Below, piece by piece: positions 8,000 through 16,381 of a stretch of 64,000 nt of DNA. Numbering within the stretch: the stretch's first letter is position 1; each line of letters begins with the position of its first letter. The DNA is from Amycolatopsis balhimycina FH 1894 (lineage in GTDB: Bacteria; Actinomycetota; Actinomycetes; Mycobacteriales; Pseudonocardiaceae). The stretch covers positions 6,573,533-6,637,532 of the forward strand of contig NZ_KB913037.1 of NCBI RefSeq assembly GCF_000384295.1, read 5' to 3'. Position numbers and translations under genes: made by a program. The notes below the pieces were generated by a model that had not been told where the DNA came from, did not search any database, and was given only the letters and a program-made list of their open reading frames with translations.

Positions 8000-9024
8000 A
8001 ACTCCTTCTCCACCAGCGGAAGCACCTCGGTGCCCAGGAGTTCGATGGCTCGCATGACGTCCGCGTGCGGCACGCCGGACCAGTCCATCTGCATCGCGTA
8101 GCGGTCCGCGCCGGTGAGCTTGCCGACCTCGATCAGCCGCTCGGCGATCTCCTGGGGGCTCCCGACGAACAACGCCTGGGCGCCGTCGGTGTAGGAGTCG
8201 TACTCGGCGCGGGTCGGGACCGCCCAGCCGCGGGCGCGGGCACCGTACTTCATCGTCTCGAGCCAGTACGGGTAGAACGTCTCCTTGGCGTCCTGCGACT
8301 TCTCGGCGATGAAGCCGATCGCGCTCATGGTGACGCGCAGGTCCGCGGGGTCCTGTTCGCCCGCCTCGCCGGCGTGGCGGTAGAGGTCGACCAGCGGGGC
8401 GAAGCGCTCGGGACGGCCGCCGATCACCGCGTACACCACCGGCAGCCCGAGCAGCCCGGCGCGGATCGACGACTCGGGGTTGCCGCCGGTGCCGACCGAG
8501 ATGCGCAGGCGCCCGCCGTACGGCCGGGGCAGGATCCGCGCGTTCTCCAGTGGCGGGCGGAACCTGCCGGACCAGGTCAGCGGGTCTTCGCGGTCGATGC
8601 GCAGCAGCAGTGCCAGCTTCTCCTCGAAGAGCTCGTCGTAGTCGCCGAGGTCGTTGCCGAACAGCGGGAACGACTCGGTGAACGAGCCGCGGCCGGCGAG
8701 CAGCTCGGCGCGGCCGTGGCTGAGCTGGTCGAGCGTCGTGAACTGCTGGTACACGCGGACCGGGTCCTCGGTGCTCAGCACGGTCACCGCGGAGCTGAGC
8801 GTGATCTGCCGGGTGACGCTCGCCGCCGCGGCCAGGACCGTGCCCGGGCTGGAGATGGCGTACTGGTCGAGGTGGTGCTCGCCGAGGCCGTAGAAGCCGA
8901 GGCCCAGCTCGTCGGCGAGCTTGATCCGTTCGAGCGTGTTGGCCAGCGTCCGCGCGACGGTGAGCTGCTCGCCGGTGCCCGGGTCGGGCGCGCGGTCGCC
9001 GAAGCTGTAGATGCCGAGTTTCAT
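7996..9024 (-). CDS. LLM-class flavin-dependent oxidoreductase (luciferase-like)
   Basis: The predicted protein is 342 aa, a normal length for a bacterial luciferase-like TIM barrel that uses reduced FMN or F420. It has the early strand MKLGIYSFGD, the LGFYGLGEHH motif and GRAELLAGRGSFTESFPLFG phosphate-binding region of this family. The start is 36 nt downstream of the stop of the amino acid dehydrogenase gene, so it is probably the last gene of the tetR-dehydrogenase-LLM operon. The substrate is unknown. Confidence 0.85.
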   Translation of the reverse strand: MKLGIYSFGDRAPDPGTGEQLTVARTLANTLERIKLADELGLGFYGLGEHHLDQYAISSPGTVLAAAASVTRQITLSSAVTVLSTEDPVRVYQQFTTLDQLSHGRAELLAGRGSFTESFPLFGNDLGDYDELFEEKLALLLRIDREDPLTWSGRFRPPLENARILPRPYGGRLRISVGTGGNPESSIRAGLLGLPVVYAVIGGRPERFAPLVDLYRHAGEAGEQDPADLRVTMSAIGFIAEKSQDAKETFYPYWLETMKYGARARGWAVPTRAEYDSYTDGAQALFVGSPQEIAERLIEVGKLTGADRYAMQMDWSGVPHADVMRAIELLGTEVLPLVEKEF

Positions 9025-9060
9025 AGAGCGTTCAACTACCGAACGGGACGAATCGTTCCC

Positions 9061-10233
9061 TCAGCCGAAGCGGGCCTGGATGGCCTCCAGGTTCTGCTCC
9101 GACAGCCGCAGGGCCGCGGCGCGAAGGCTCAGGCCGTCCAGCGTCGCCACCTCGAACATGCTGGTCACCAGCCCGATCATGCGGGTCCGGACCTTGCCGA
9201 ACGCTTCGCCGGCGTCCGCGCCGACATCGCCGAACAAGGTCCACCACCACCACGAGTTGGTCGCCGAATTGGCCACGAAGTCCGGCACCACCCGGATGCC
9301 GCGGGCGTCCAGCAGCTCTTCGGCATCCGGGGTGACCGGCAGGTTCGCGGCCTCGACGATGAGCTTCGCGTCGATCTTGGCCTGGTTGTCGCTGTCGACG
9401 CAGTAGGAGATCGCCGCCGGGACGAGGACCTCGGCCGGCACGTCCAGCCACGCCTCCGGCGGGAGCAGCTCGTCGCCGGGCTTGAGGTTGTCGCGGTCGA
9501 TCCCGCCGAAGCGGTCGCGGTGCCGCAGCAGGTTTTCGATGTCGAGCCCGGCGGGGTTGACGACGACCCCGCGCACGTCCGAGACCCCGACCACGCGCAG
9601 CCCCGCGTCGGCGAGGAACCGCGCGGTCGCACCGCCCATCGCGCCGAAGCCCTGCACCACCGCCCGGTTCTCGTTCTTGTCGAGACCCAGCATTTCGAGC
9701 CCGGTCAGCGTGGCCTGCGCGACGCCGAGCCCGCCGACCAGCTCGTCGAGCCCCAGGCCGCCGACCTCGATCCGGAACGCCTCCGCCAGCCGGGCGGTCG
9801 CCGCCTCCCGGTCTTCGAGCAGCGGGTAGACCGCCTGCACCGGGCTGAGCAGGCCGATCTCCGCGATCACGCCGTCGATGACGTCCTGGCGCAGGCCCAG
9901 GTCCTCGCCCATGGTCCAGTACTGCTCGATCAGCGGGCGCATGGCGCCCAGGTAGCGGGCGACGACGTCGCGGGCGCGCTCGTCATACGGGTCGAAGTCG
10001 ATGCCGCCCTTGGCGCCGCCCAGCGGCACGTACCGGCCGTCGGGGTCGTAGTTGAGCCCCTCCTTGAGCGTCATGCCCCTGGCCAGGCCGCGGACCTCGA
10101 AGAGCGTGCAGCCGCGGCGCATCCGCAGGCCCCCGCTGGCCACGCCGCGGACGAGCCGGTCGATCACCAGGTAGCCACGGCACCCGGTGACCGGGTCGGT
10201 CCACGCCACTTCGAGCAAGGCCTGTTCCGTCAT
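9061..10233 (-). CDS. Glu/Leu/Phe/Val-type amino acid dehydrogenase
   Basis: The predicted protein is 390 aa; AGGAGG lies just before GTGATG, and the ATG at 10233 is chosen although an open frame runs further upstream. It catalyses NAD(P)-dependent oxidative deamination of an amino acid or the reverse. The dimerisation/catalytic domain holds the substrate lysine K57 (MTLKEGLNYD) and catalytic lysine K75 (PLGGAKGGI). The C-terminal Rossmann domain carries VQGFGAMGGATARFL. GGAKGGI instead of GGGKGGI marks a divergent subfamily. It lies 20 nt after tetR and 36 nt before the LLM gene. Confidence 0.88.
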   Translation of the reverse strand: MTEQALLEVAWTDPVTGCRGYLVIDRLVRGVASGGLRMRRGCTLFEVRGLARGMTLKEGLNYDPDGRYVPLGGAKGGIDFDPYDERARDVVARYLGAMRPLIEQYWTMGEDLGLRQDVIDGVIAEIGLLSPVQAVYPLLEDREAATARLAEAFRIEVGGLGLDELVGGLGVAQATLTGLEMLGLDKNENRAVVQGFGAMGGATARFLADAGLRVVGVSDVRGVVVNPAGLDIENLLRHRDRFGGIDRDNLKPGDELLPPEAWLDVPAEVLVPAAISYCVDSDNQAKIDAKLIVEAANLPVTPDAEELLDARGIRVVPDFVANSATNSWWWWTLFGDVGADAGEAFGKVRTRMIGLVTSMFEVATLDGLSLRAAALRLSEQNLEAIQARFG

Positions 10234-10253
10234 CACCCCTCCTGATTCCCCGG

Positions 10254-10838
10254 TCAACAGCCGAGCTCGTACGCCATCGCCTGCTCGACCCACCGGGCGC
10301 AGTCGCCGGTGGTGACCGTGCCCTCGCGTGCGACGACCTGCACCGCGAGCCCGTCGAGCAGGGCGGTCAGCCGCCACGCCGCGCCGTGCGGGTCCGGGCA
10401 CCGGAACACCCCGGCCCCGACCCCCTCGGCGATCAACGCGACGACGGCGTCCCGCCACCGCAGGTCCAGCCGCTGCAGCACGGCGCGGAGCTGGGAGTCG
10501 CGCATCGCCGCCGCGCCCGCTTCGATCCACAGCTTCCAGCCGTTTGCGGGCTGGGCCGGCCCGTACAGCGCCAGCACCGAGCGCAGGCGGGCGTCGGCCG
10601 GACCGCCTCGCGCCAGCTCGGCGCGCAGGTTCGCGAGGTCCCGTTCGGCGGCCTGCCGGAACGCCTCGATGACGAGCGTTTCCAGGGTCCCGAAGTGGTA
10701 GAAGATCAGCGCGGTGCTGACGTCGAGGGCCTTGGCGACGTCGGCGGCCCGCACCCCGGCGATACCCCGGGCCCGGATCTGTTCGAGCGCGGCGAGCACG
10801 ATCTCCTCCCGCCGCACCGCAACCGCCTTGCGCGTCAT
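10254..10838 (-). CDS. TetR-family transcriptional regulator
   Basis: The predicted protein is 194 aa from the ATG at 10838 (an upstream ATG at 10874 would add 12 residues without similarity). The N-terminal helix-turn-helix reads IAGVRAADVAKALDVSTALIFYHFGTLETL (matched in parts), the classic TetR pattern with the YxHF turn. The C-terminal ligand domain is generic. It is the first gene of an operon with an amino acid dehydrogenase and an LLM oxidoreductase, so it probably autoregulates and controls those genes. The ligand is unknown. Confidence 0.88.
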   Translation of the reverse strand: MTRKAVAVRREEIVLAALEQIRARGIAGVRAADVAKALDVSTALIFYHFGTLETLVIEAFRQAAERDLANLRAELARGGPADARLRSVLALYGPAQPANGWKLWIEAGAAAMRDSQLRAVLQRLDLRWRDAVVALIAEGVGAGVFRCPDPHGAAWRLTALLDGLAVQVVAREGTVTTGDCARWVEQAMAYELGC

Positions 10839-10998
10839 GCGGTCACCGTACCCAGCGGTGTGGCGCGGCGGCATGCGCCGAATGTGGGTTCTCGGCCTGT
10901 GCGGACAGTCAGGATCGGCGGTGGGCGACCAGGGAGTGCCCCGGTCGGCAGGGGGCCGGCGGAGTCGTGCCCGCCTTGCCGATCAGCGGCTCGCCGAA

Positions 10999-11053
10999 TG
11001 TCATGAACGACTCTTTCCTGTCGTCCGACGAGGTGAACGACTCGTTCATGACA
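10999..11053. repeat. Dispersed imperfect palindrome, TGAACGACTC family (copy A)
   Basis: The outer 12 bases (TGTCATGAACGA) are perfectly inverted; the inner arms carry a few mismatches. The left half is nearly identical to the left arm of the copy at 21906. It lies downstream of the epoxide hydrolase gene. Confidence 0.7.
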
Positions 11054-11093
11054 TCGCGGCGCCGCCATCCGCAAGGGGTGCCGCATGCCTGTT

Positions 11094-11120
11094 GCCGGGG
11101 AACCGTTGTGGTTCCCCGGC
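11094..11120 (-). terminator. Hairpin terminator after the epoxide hydrolase fusion gene
   Basis: GCCGGGGAACC and GGTTCCCCGGC are perfect 11-bp arms around a 5-nt loop, 18 nt beyond the stop codon. Confidence 0.75.
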
Positions 11121-11137
11121 GAACTCGGCGTTGGTCC

Positions 11138-12838
11138 TCAGGCGGTCCACTCGGGGTCGCGGCCCAGGTAGCGCAGCAGCGACGGCACCACGCCGTCGTC
11201 GGACGGGCCTTCCAGGGCCGGGGCGTAGGCGAACCCGCGCAGCGGTTCCGCCAGTTCCTTCGCCACCGGCAGCAGGGCCTCGGCCAGCTCCGGCGTCAGC
11301 GGGGAGGCCTGGCCGCTCGCCACGGCGATGTCCCATGCGTGCACCGCCGCGTCCAGGGCCGCCGCGCCCACCGCCACCGGGGCCGGGAGCGCGCCCTGCG
11401 GCAACGGGGTGGGGACCGCGGCCGCGTCCGGCTTCACCGTGGCGAACGCCGCCGCCGCGGCCTTCAAAGTCGGCTCCAGGAAGCCGGCCGCCGGGCCGGT
11501 GAGCTCGCCGGACGGGGCGAACGGGTTGAAGTCCGGGCCGCCCGTGCCCGTGATGGCCGCCGCGTAGCCGAGCTGGTCGCCCGCCGCGTGCTGGAGGACC
11601 TGGGTGACGTTCCACTCCGAGCACGGCGTCGGGGCCGAGAAGTCCGTGACGCCGGCGACCGCCGACCGCAGGGCTTCGTGCGCCGACGCGAGAAGCGGCC
11701 AGCCGTGGTTCAGGCCGGCGAAGAACCGGCGGATGTCGCCCACCAGGGTGTCCGTGGCCTCGTGCGCCGCGTAGTGGCCCGCCGCGTCGCGGGGGCCGCC
11801 GGAGCCCGCCGAGACGTCGTAGCTGTTCCAGCTGACGATGTTCGCGTGGTCGCGCTCGGCGAACCGGCGGATCGACTGGAAGTCGCCCGCGAACATCGCC
11901 AGGCCCGTCGGGACCGTCGTCGGGCCCTCCGGGCGCGCCGCCGTGTGCGCGTCCTCGTAGTAGAAGCGGATCGACGAGCCGCCGGTGCGGGTCAGCCAGT
12001 ACAGCGTCACGTTCGCCAGGACGAACTCCGGGTCGAGGTGCTCGCCGAACAGCTGGGCGTTCCACGCCAGCAGGCCCAGCGGCGAGTCCGCGAGCGCGAA
12101 CGCCAGCGTGTGCGGCTGCTGGCTGTGCAGCGTGTTGAAGGAGAACATGTTCTCGTAGAACCACTGCAGGCGCGCGAGCCCGGCCTGGTCGGCTTCGCTC
12201 AGGTCCGCCATCTCGGCCGGGTCGCCGGACGGGAACGAGAACAGCTGCGTGACGTGTACGCCGACGACCTTCTCCGGCACGAGCCTGCCGATCTCCGGCG
12301 AGATCATCGAGCCCGCGTCGTTGCCCACCGCGCCGTACGACTCGTAGCCGAGACGGCTCATCAGCTCGGTCCACGCCGCCGCCGTGCGGTGCGTGCCCCA
12401 GCCCGCCGAGCGGGCCGGGCCCGAGAAGCCGAAGCCCGGCAGCGACGGGATGACCAGGTGGAACGCCGGCTCGTCCGCCGGCTCCGGCTCGGTCAGCGGG
12501 CCGATCACGTCGAGGAACTCGACGATCGAGCCCGGCCAGCCGTGCGTCAGCACCAGCGGCGTCGCGTCCTCCCGCGACGACCGGACGTGCAGGAAGTGGA
12601 TCGTCTCGCCGTCGATCTCGGTCAGGAACTGCGGGTACGCGTTGAGCCGCGCCTCGAAGGCCCGCCAGTCGAACTTCTCCAGCCAGTACTCGGCCAGCGT
12701 GCGGACCCGCTCGTTCGTGACGCCGTACTCGGCGGGCAGGTCGTCCGGCCACAGCGCGCCGCGCAGGCGGTTCTGCAGGTCGTCCAGGGCGGCCTGGGGG
12801 ATCTCGGCGCGGAACGGGCGGAGGGCGGGGACCGTCAT
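11138..12838 (-). CDS. Epoxide hydrolase (EHN type) fused to a mycothiol-dependent maleylpyruvate isomerase-like (DinB-fold) domain
   Basis: The predicted protein is 566 aa (AAGGAG 6 nt before the ATG). Residues 1-110 are an epoxide-hydrolase N-terminal (EHN) domain, followed by an alpha/beta hydrolase with oxyanion motif HGWPGS (99-104), nucleophile Asp174 in GNDAGS and a C-terminal histidine (H355 or H359). A normal EHN enzyme ends near residue 375. Here about 185 more residues begin LLASAHEALRSAVAG and carry TPCSEWNVTQVLQHAAGD, the TIGR03086/MDMPI signature with metal-type His. The fusion suggests epoxide opening coupled to mycothiol chemistry or binding. It is divergent from a TetR gene across two GGAACG operators. 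Confidence 0.85.
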   Translation of the reverse strand: MTVPALRPFRAEIPQAALDDLQNRLRGALWPDDLPAEYGVTNERVRTLAEYWLEKFDWRAFEARLNAYPQFLTEIDGETIHFLHVRSSREDATPLVLTHGWPGSIVEFLDVIGPLTEPEPADEPAFHLVIPSLPGFGFSGPARSAGWGTHRTAAAWTELMSRLGYESYGAVGNDAGSMISPEIGRLVPEKVVGVHVTQLFSFPSGDPAEMADLSEADQAGLARLQWFYENMFSFNTLHSQQPHTLAFALADSPLGLLAWNAQLFGEHLDPEFVLANVTLYWLTRTGGSSIRFYYEDAHTAARPEGPTTVPTGLAMFAGDFQSIRRFAERDHANIVSWNSYDVSAGSGGPRDAAGHYAAHEATDTLVGDIRRFFAGLNHGWPLLASAHEALRSAVAGVTDFSAPTPCSEWNVTQVLQHAAGDQLGYAAAITGTGGPDFNPFAPSGELTGPAAGFLEPTLKAAAAAFATVKPDAAAVPTPLPQGALPAPVAVGAAALDAAVHAWDIAVASGQASPLTPELAEALLPVAKELAEPLRGFAYAPALEGPSDDGVVPSLLRYLGRDPEWTA

Positions 12839-12856
12839 GACTGGCTCCTTCGGAGT

Positions 12857-12876
12857 GGAACGGAATGCTTCGTTCC
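12857..12876. promoter_or_regulatory. TetR operator 1 (GGAACG-N8-CGTTCC)
   Basis: Six-base perfect inverted arms 8 nt apart, about 20 nt upstream of the epoxide hydrolase start. The same GGAACG/CGTTCC half-sites recur at 12892. Confidence 0.65.
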
Positions 12877-12891
12877 GAACTGTACCAGAGC

Positions 12892-12906
12892 GGAACGATC
12901 CGTTCC
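12892..12906. promoter_or_regulatory. TetR operator 2 (GGAACG-N3-CGTTCC)
   Basis: Perfect inverted arms with a 3-nt centre, lying between the -35 and -10 positions of the tetR promoter. This suggests autorepression. Confidence 0.65.
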
Positions 12907-12911
12907 AGTGC

Positions 12912-12917
12912 TAATCT
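12912..12917 (+). promoter_or_regulatory. -10 box of a leaderless tetR transcript
   Basis: TAATCT lies 6 nt before the ATG at 12924, with no ribosome binding site between them. Confidence 0.6.
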
Positions 12918-12923
12918 CGGGTC

Positions 12924-13550
12924 ATGAGTGAGACAGCCCTGCCCGGCCGCCGCGGCCAGGCCGCCCGCAACGATGTCGTCATCCTCGATGCCGCCCGCCA
13001 GGTCTTCCTCGTGGACCCGAAGGCGCCGATCTCGCACGTCGCCGACCGTGCCGGGGTCGGGATCAGCGCGCTCTACCGGCGGTACCCCAGCAAGGAGGTG
13101 CTGCTGTGCCGGCTCTGCCACGACGGCCTCCGCCGGTTCATCGACGAAGCCGAAATCGCCGCCGAAGAGCCCGACGGCTGGACGGCGCTGACCGGGTTCC
13201 TCACCCGGGTCGTGGACGCCGACGTGCACTCGCTGACCGTCCACCTCGCGGGCACGTTCACCCCGACGCCCGAGATGGGCTCCGACGCCCGCCGGGCCAA
13301 CGAGCTGGCGGCGGGCCTGGTCGCCCGGGCCCACGAGAGCGGGCGCCTGCGCAGTGACGCCGTCGCCGAGGACGTCGGCATGATCCTCGAGTGCTGCGCG
13401 GCGATCCGCGTCGACGACCCGGAGCGCACCGCGCAGCTGCGGCGCCGGTACCTCGCCCTGCTCGTCGAGGGATTGTCGGCGGGTGGGCCCGACCTGCCGG
13501 GCCCACCGCCGCGCCCGGGTGAGATGAACGGCCGCTGGCGTCCCTCCTGA
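12924..13550 (+). CDS. TetR-family regulator divergent from the epoxide hydrolase fusion
   Basis: The predicted protein is 208 aa. The helix-turn-helix reads PISHVADRAGVGISALYRRYPSKEVLL (in parts), with the usual YxxYPSKE turn of a TetR subgroup. No Shine-Dalgarno is visible, but TAATCT 6 nt upstream indicates a leaderless mRNA. Two inverted GGAACG sites in the 85-bp divergent region make it the likely repressor of both itself and the epoxide hydrolase gene. The Pro-rich C-terminal tail (from about 190) is unstructured. Confidence 0.88.
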   Translation: MSETALPGRRGQAARNDVVILDAARQVFLVDPKAPISHVADRAGVGISALYRRYPSKEVLLCRLCHDGLRRFIDEAEIAAEEPDGWTALTGFLTRVVDADVHSLTVHLAGTFTPTPEMGSDARRANELAAGLVARAHESGRLRSDAVAEDVGMILECCAAIRVDDPERTAQLRRRYLALLVEGLSAGGPDLPGPPPRPGEMNGRWRPS

Positions 13551-13679
13551 GGGCGGTGCCGCGGCGCGTCCGGATGGCGGTAACGAATTCCGGGAACGCG
13601 ACGACTGATCAGCGTCGGCTGTCCACAAAAGACCACGCAACATCTGTCAGAGCGGCATTCCCCGGACCGGAACAGCGAG

Positions 13680-14555
13680 ATGACGATTATGCAAAGAAGC
13701 TGGCGACGGACCACGATTCTGTCCTCGGTGGCCGCACTGGCCACGGCGTTCATCGCAATCGCGCCCGCCGCGCAGGCGGACACGCCCACCAGTTCCGTCG
13801 AAGTCAGTCCCACCACCGTGCTGCCGGGACAGACATTCACGGTCACGCAAACCATTCACAACGACCGCGATTTCACGGTGACTTTCGCGAAGGGCGCCAT
13901 TTACGGCACTCCGACCGCGATCGTCGACGTCGTCGACATCGTGTCCTGCACCAACACGACGGCGGTCGGCTGCTTCCAGGCCGGGAGCAGCTACCGGGCC
14001 GCGTTCGGCGACCTCGAGGCGGGCGGCACGAAGACCACGGTGTGGACCTTGCGCGTCAAGGACACCGCGGCGCCGGGGCAGTTCACGCTGCAGCACCAGT
14101 TCGTCGGCGACAACTACGCCTTCGAGACCTTCGACGGCCCGGTCATCACGATCGCCAACCCGGTGACCTACGCCGACGTCAAGGTCGCGCTGGGCGCGAC
14201 CGGGCACGGCGGGCTGAACGCGCGCATCGACTACACGCTCACCGTGACGAACAACGGCCCGTCCACGGCGACCGGAATCCGGGTCGTGGCCACCTATCCC
14301 GCGGGCCTGTCGTTCGCGAGCGGCTCCGGCTGTACCCACGTCGGCAGCACGCGGACCGTGAACTGTGACGTCGCTTCGCTGGCCAGTGGCGCTTCCGCGA
14401 CGCCCAAGTTCTCCGTGAACGGCGGCCTGCTCGCGCTCGGTTCGTACACCACGACGGCGGTGCGGACGGCGAGCTCGCCGGAGGATCCCACCAGCGCCAA
14501 CGACAGCGCGTCGAAGACGTGCTCGGCGCTCACCGGGCTCATCGTGACCTGCTGA
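13680..14555 (+). CDS. Secreted DUF11-domain protein
   Basis: The predicted protein is 291 aa (start 13680; ATG 13689 also possible). A Sec signal peptide (basic RSWRRT, hydrophobic core, AAQA-type cleavage about residue 33) is followed by two beta-sandwich regions. The second, about 165-280, has the DUF11 repeat signature YTLTVTNNGPSTATGIRVVA (in parts) and the ending DPTSANDSAS. Four cysteines occur as likely disulfide pairs. There is no LPxTG anchor or transmembrane segment, so the protein is probably released. DUF11 domains are surface adhesion or structural modules; no enzymatic motif is seen. Confidence 0.75.
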   Translation: MTIMQRSWRRTTILSSVAALATAFIAIAPAAQADTPTSSVEVSPTTVLPGQTFTVTQTIHNDRDFTVTFAKGAIYGTPTAIVDVVDIVSCTNTTAVGCFQAGSSYRAAFGDLEAGGTKTTVWTLRVKDTAAPGQFTLQHQFVGDNYAFETFDGPVITIANPVTYADVKVALGATGHGGLNARIDYTLTVTNNGPSTATGIRVVATYPAGLSFASGSGCTHVGSTRTVNCDVASLASGASATPKFSVNGGLLALGSYTTTAVRTASSPEDPTSANDSASKTCSALTGLIVTC

Positions 14556-14560
14556 GGGTT

Positions 14561-14617
14561 CGCGAGAGGTGAACCGGGCTCGTGTCTTCCGCCAGGGACA
14601 CGGGTCCGGTTCTCGCG
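14561..14617. terminator. Bidirectional terminator between convergent genes
   Basis: GAACCGGGCTCGTGTC pairs with GACACGGGTCCGGTTC (14 of 16), flanked by an outer CGCGAGA/TCTCGCG pair. It separates the DUF11 gene from the S1 protease gene. Confidence 0.7.
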
Positions 14618-14620
14618 TTT

Positions 14621-15385
14621 TCAGCCGGTGACCGACGCGTACAGCTTTGCGATGTCGTCGTCGAAATAGGGACTGTAGGAGACGTCCGGGGTGTCGCCGC
14701 CGAGCTGGTAACCGCCGATGACGCCGATGACCGCGCCGTCGGTCACCCACGGCCCGCCGCTGGTGCCGTCGGGGAAACCGGGGCACGCCACGCGCATTTG
14801 GTAGGTGTCGGAACGTGTGGTGGTTCCTTCGCAAACCACCGGGGAATCGGTCGTGTCGGGGTAGCCCGTGAGGGTGATCCGGTGGTCGAATCCGCGGTTC
14901 GTGCCGAGCACGTTCGCGCCCGTGAGGCTTTCCAGCGAGTTCGCGTTTCCGGCCTGCCGGACGGTGAGGAACGCGAAATCCAGATCCGGGTCGGCGGACG
15001 ACGTCCAGCCGCCGGCGACGGCCACCCCGGTCACCGTCCACATTCCCAGTGGCGCGACACCGTCGTGGTACTCCGGTGCGAAAGACATGCCGTCCTTGAC
15101 GCAGTGCGCGGCGGTCAGCACGAGGTCGCCGGCGCCGGAGTGCACGACGCTCGCGCTGCAGAAATGGCTGCCGTTCGCGAACAGTGCTCCGACCGGGGAG
15201 GCGGCCTTCGGCGGGGGCGGAGCAGCGGGGGTGACCGGAGCCGGTGCCGGGGTGGTGACCGGGGCCGGCACGCCCGCGGCGTAGGCGTCGTCGGCGGTCG
15301 TGCCGGTGCCGAGGACCAGCCCGGTCCCCAGGACCAGCAACGCCGCCGCGGTCGTCAGCGCGGTGCGGGGAAACTTGATCGCCAC
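14621..15385 (-). CDS. Secreted trypsin-like serine protease (S1 family)
   Basis: The predicted protein is 254 aa, GTG start. A signal peptide with a long hydrophobic core ends near residue 37 (DAYAA). A Pro/Ala-rich linker (38-64) precedes the protease domain. The catalytic triad is visible as H94 (TAAHC), D136 (DLDFAF) and S209 (GTSGGP). Cysteines at 76 and 95 and at 185 and 201 fit the conserved disulfides. The lack of a long propeptide suggests the V8/glutamyl endopeptidase-like branch found in many actinomycetes. Specificity is not predictable. Confidence 0.88.
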   Translation of the reverse strand: MAIKFPRTALTTAAALLVLGTGLVLGTGTTADDAYAAGVPAPVTTPAPAPVTPAAPPPPKAASPVGALFANGSHFCSASVVHSGAGDLVLTAAHCVKDGMSFAPEYHDGVAPLGMWTVTGVAVAGGWTSSADPDLDFAFLTVRQAGNANSLESLTGANVLGTNRGFDHRITLTGYPDTTDSPVVCEGTTTRSDTYQMRVACPGFPDGTSGGPWVTDGAVIGVIGGYQLGGDTPDVSYSPYFDDDIAKLYASVTG

Positions 15386-15528
15386 CGGTCCAGATCACCA
15401 CAGCGGCGCCGGATCCGCAGCGTGCGCGGCCCGATGCACAGCGACCTCATAGTGACCTCACAGCGCTACACAGGCTGCCCGAACGCGCGGTCTTCGGCGT
15501 GAGCCGGGGCTGTGCGGTAGTTCGTCGT

Positions 15529-15534
15529 TAGCCT
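15529..15534 (+). promoter_or_regulatory. -10 box of a leaderless transcript
   Basis: TAGCCT (TANNNT) lies 7 nt before the ATG of the alpha/beta hydrolase gene, and no ribosome binding site is present. Confidence 0.5.
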
Positions 15535-15541
15535 CGAAGCC

Positions 15542-16381
15542 ATGTCGAGATCGGTCACCTCGCCCGACGGGACGGTCGTCGGGTTCGAGACGTACGGCGA
15601 CGGGCCGCCGATGGTCCTGGTCCACGGCACCGGCGCGGACCACACCCGCTGGGCCGCGGTCCGCGAGCGGCTGGGCCGGCGCTACCGCCTCCACCTGCTC
15701 GACCGCCGCGGCCGGGGCCTGAGCCGCGCCGAGGCCGGCAGGTACGGCATCCGGCGGGAAGGCGAGGACATCGCCGCCGTCGCGGAGGCCGCCGGGGGAG
15801 ACGTCTACGTCGTCGCGCACTCCTACGGTGCCCTGTGCGCCCTGGAGGCGGCCCAGATCACCGACGCGATCGGCCGGCTCGTGGCCTACGAGCCGCCGCG
15901 GCCGGAGCCGGGCGGGTTCGTCGTCGGGCCGGACGCGCGGGCCCGCATGAAGGCGGCCGAAGATCCGGAGGAGATCCTGGAGATCTTCCTCGGGGAGGCG
16001 CTCCGGCTCGCCCCGGCGGCCGTCGAGGCGATGCGCGGCACGCCGGTCTGGCAGGCCCGGGTGGCCGCGGCGGCCACGATCCCGCGCGAACTGGACGTCG
16101 TCGAAGCGATGGTGTTCGACGAGCGGCTGGCCGGGATCGCGGTCCCGGTCCGGCTGTTCGCGGGCACGGAAAGCCCGGGCTACCTCCGGCTCGCCGCCGA
16201 CGCGGTCGCGGAGCGGATCCCCGGTGCCGACGTCGTGCCGATGCGCGGGCAGGCGCACCAGGCGATGGACTTCGACCCGGACCAGTTCACCGAGGCGGTG
16301 TTCGCGTTCGGCCCGCTCATGGGGGGTTCCGGGTGGCGGAGCCCCCGGCCCGGGGCGGAGCCCCGGTCGGCACCGTCGTGA
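15542..16381 (+). CDS. Alpha/beta-hydrolase fold protein
   Basis: The predicted protein is 279 aa. The oxyanion motif VLVHGTG (25-31), nucleophile elbow AHSYGA (Ser nucleophile) and a late QAHQAMDF histidine region give a full hydrolase triad. The substrate is unknown; small esters or lactones are usual. About 19 residues at the C-terminus (after FGPLM) are low-complexity and lie over the antisense 3' end of the neighbouring LuxR gene, a 65-bp convergent overlap. Transcription probably starts at the ATG (TANNNT box 7 nt upstream). Confidence 0.85.
   Translation: MSRSVTSPDGTVVGFETYGDGPPMVLVHGTGADHTRWAAVRERLGRRYRLHLLDRRGRGLSRAEAGRYGIRREGEDIAAVAEAAGGDVYVVAHSYGALCALEAAQITDAIGRLVAYEPPRPEPGGFVVGPDARARMKAAEDPEEILEIFLGEALRLAPAAVEAMRGTPVWQARVAAAATIPRELDVVEAMVFDERLAGIAVPVRLFAGTESPGYLRLAADAVAERIPGADVVPMRGQAHQAMDFDPDQFTEAVFAFGPLMGGSGWRSPRPGAEPRSAPS

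Larger units (their letters stand above)
10839..11137. other. Intergenic region with dispersed palindrome and terminator
   Basis: About 300 bases without a credible gene. It holds the tetR promoter region, one copy of the TGAACGACTC palindromic repeat family (10999-11053) and the terminator of the epoxide hydrolase gene (11094-11120). Confidence 0.6.

Noticed and set aside
6235..10245. 1336-codon open frame on the + strand
   Set aside because: It runs out of phase through the KstD-like gene and antisense to the LLM and dehydrogenase genes; composition is Arg/Ala/Gly-rich nonsense typical of GC-rich shadows.
11046..13643. 865-codon antisense/overlapping frame across the epoxide hydrolase and tetR genes
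   Set aside because: No domain; it is a GC-driven shadow of the fused hydrolase gene.
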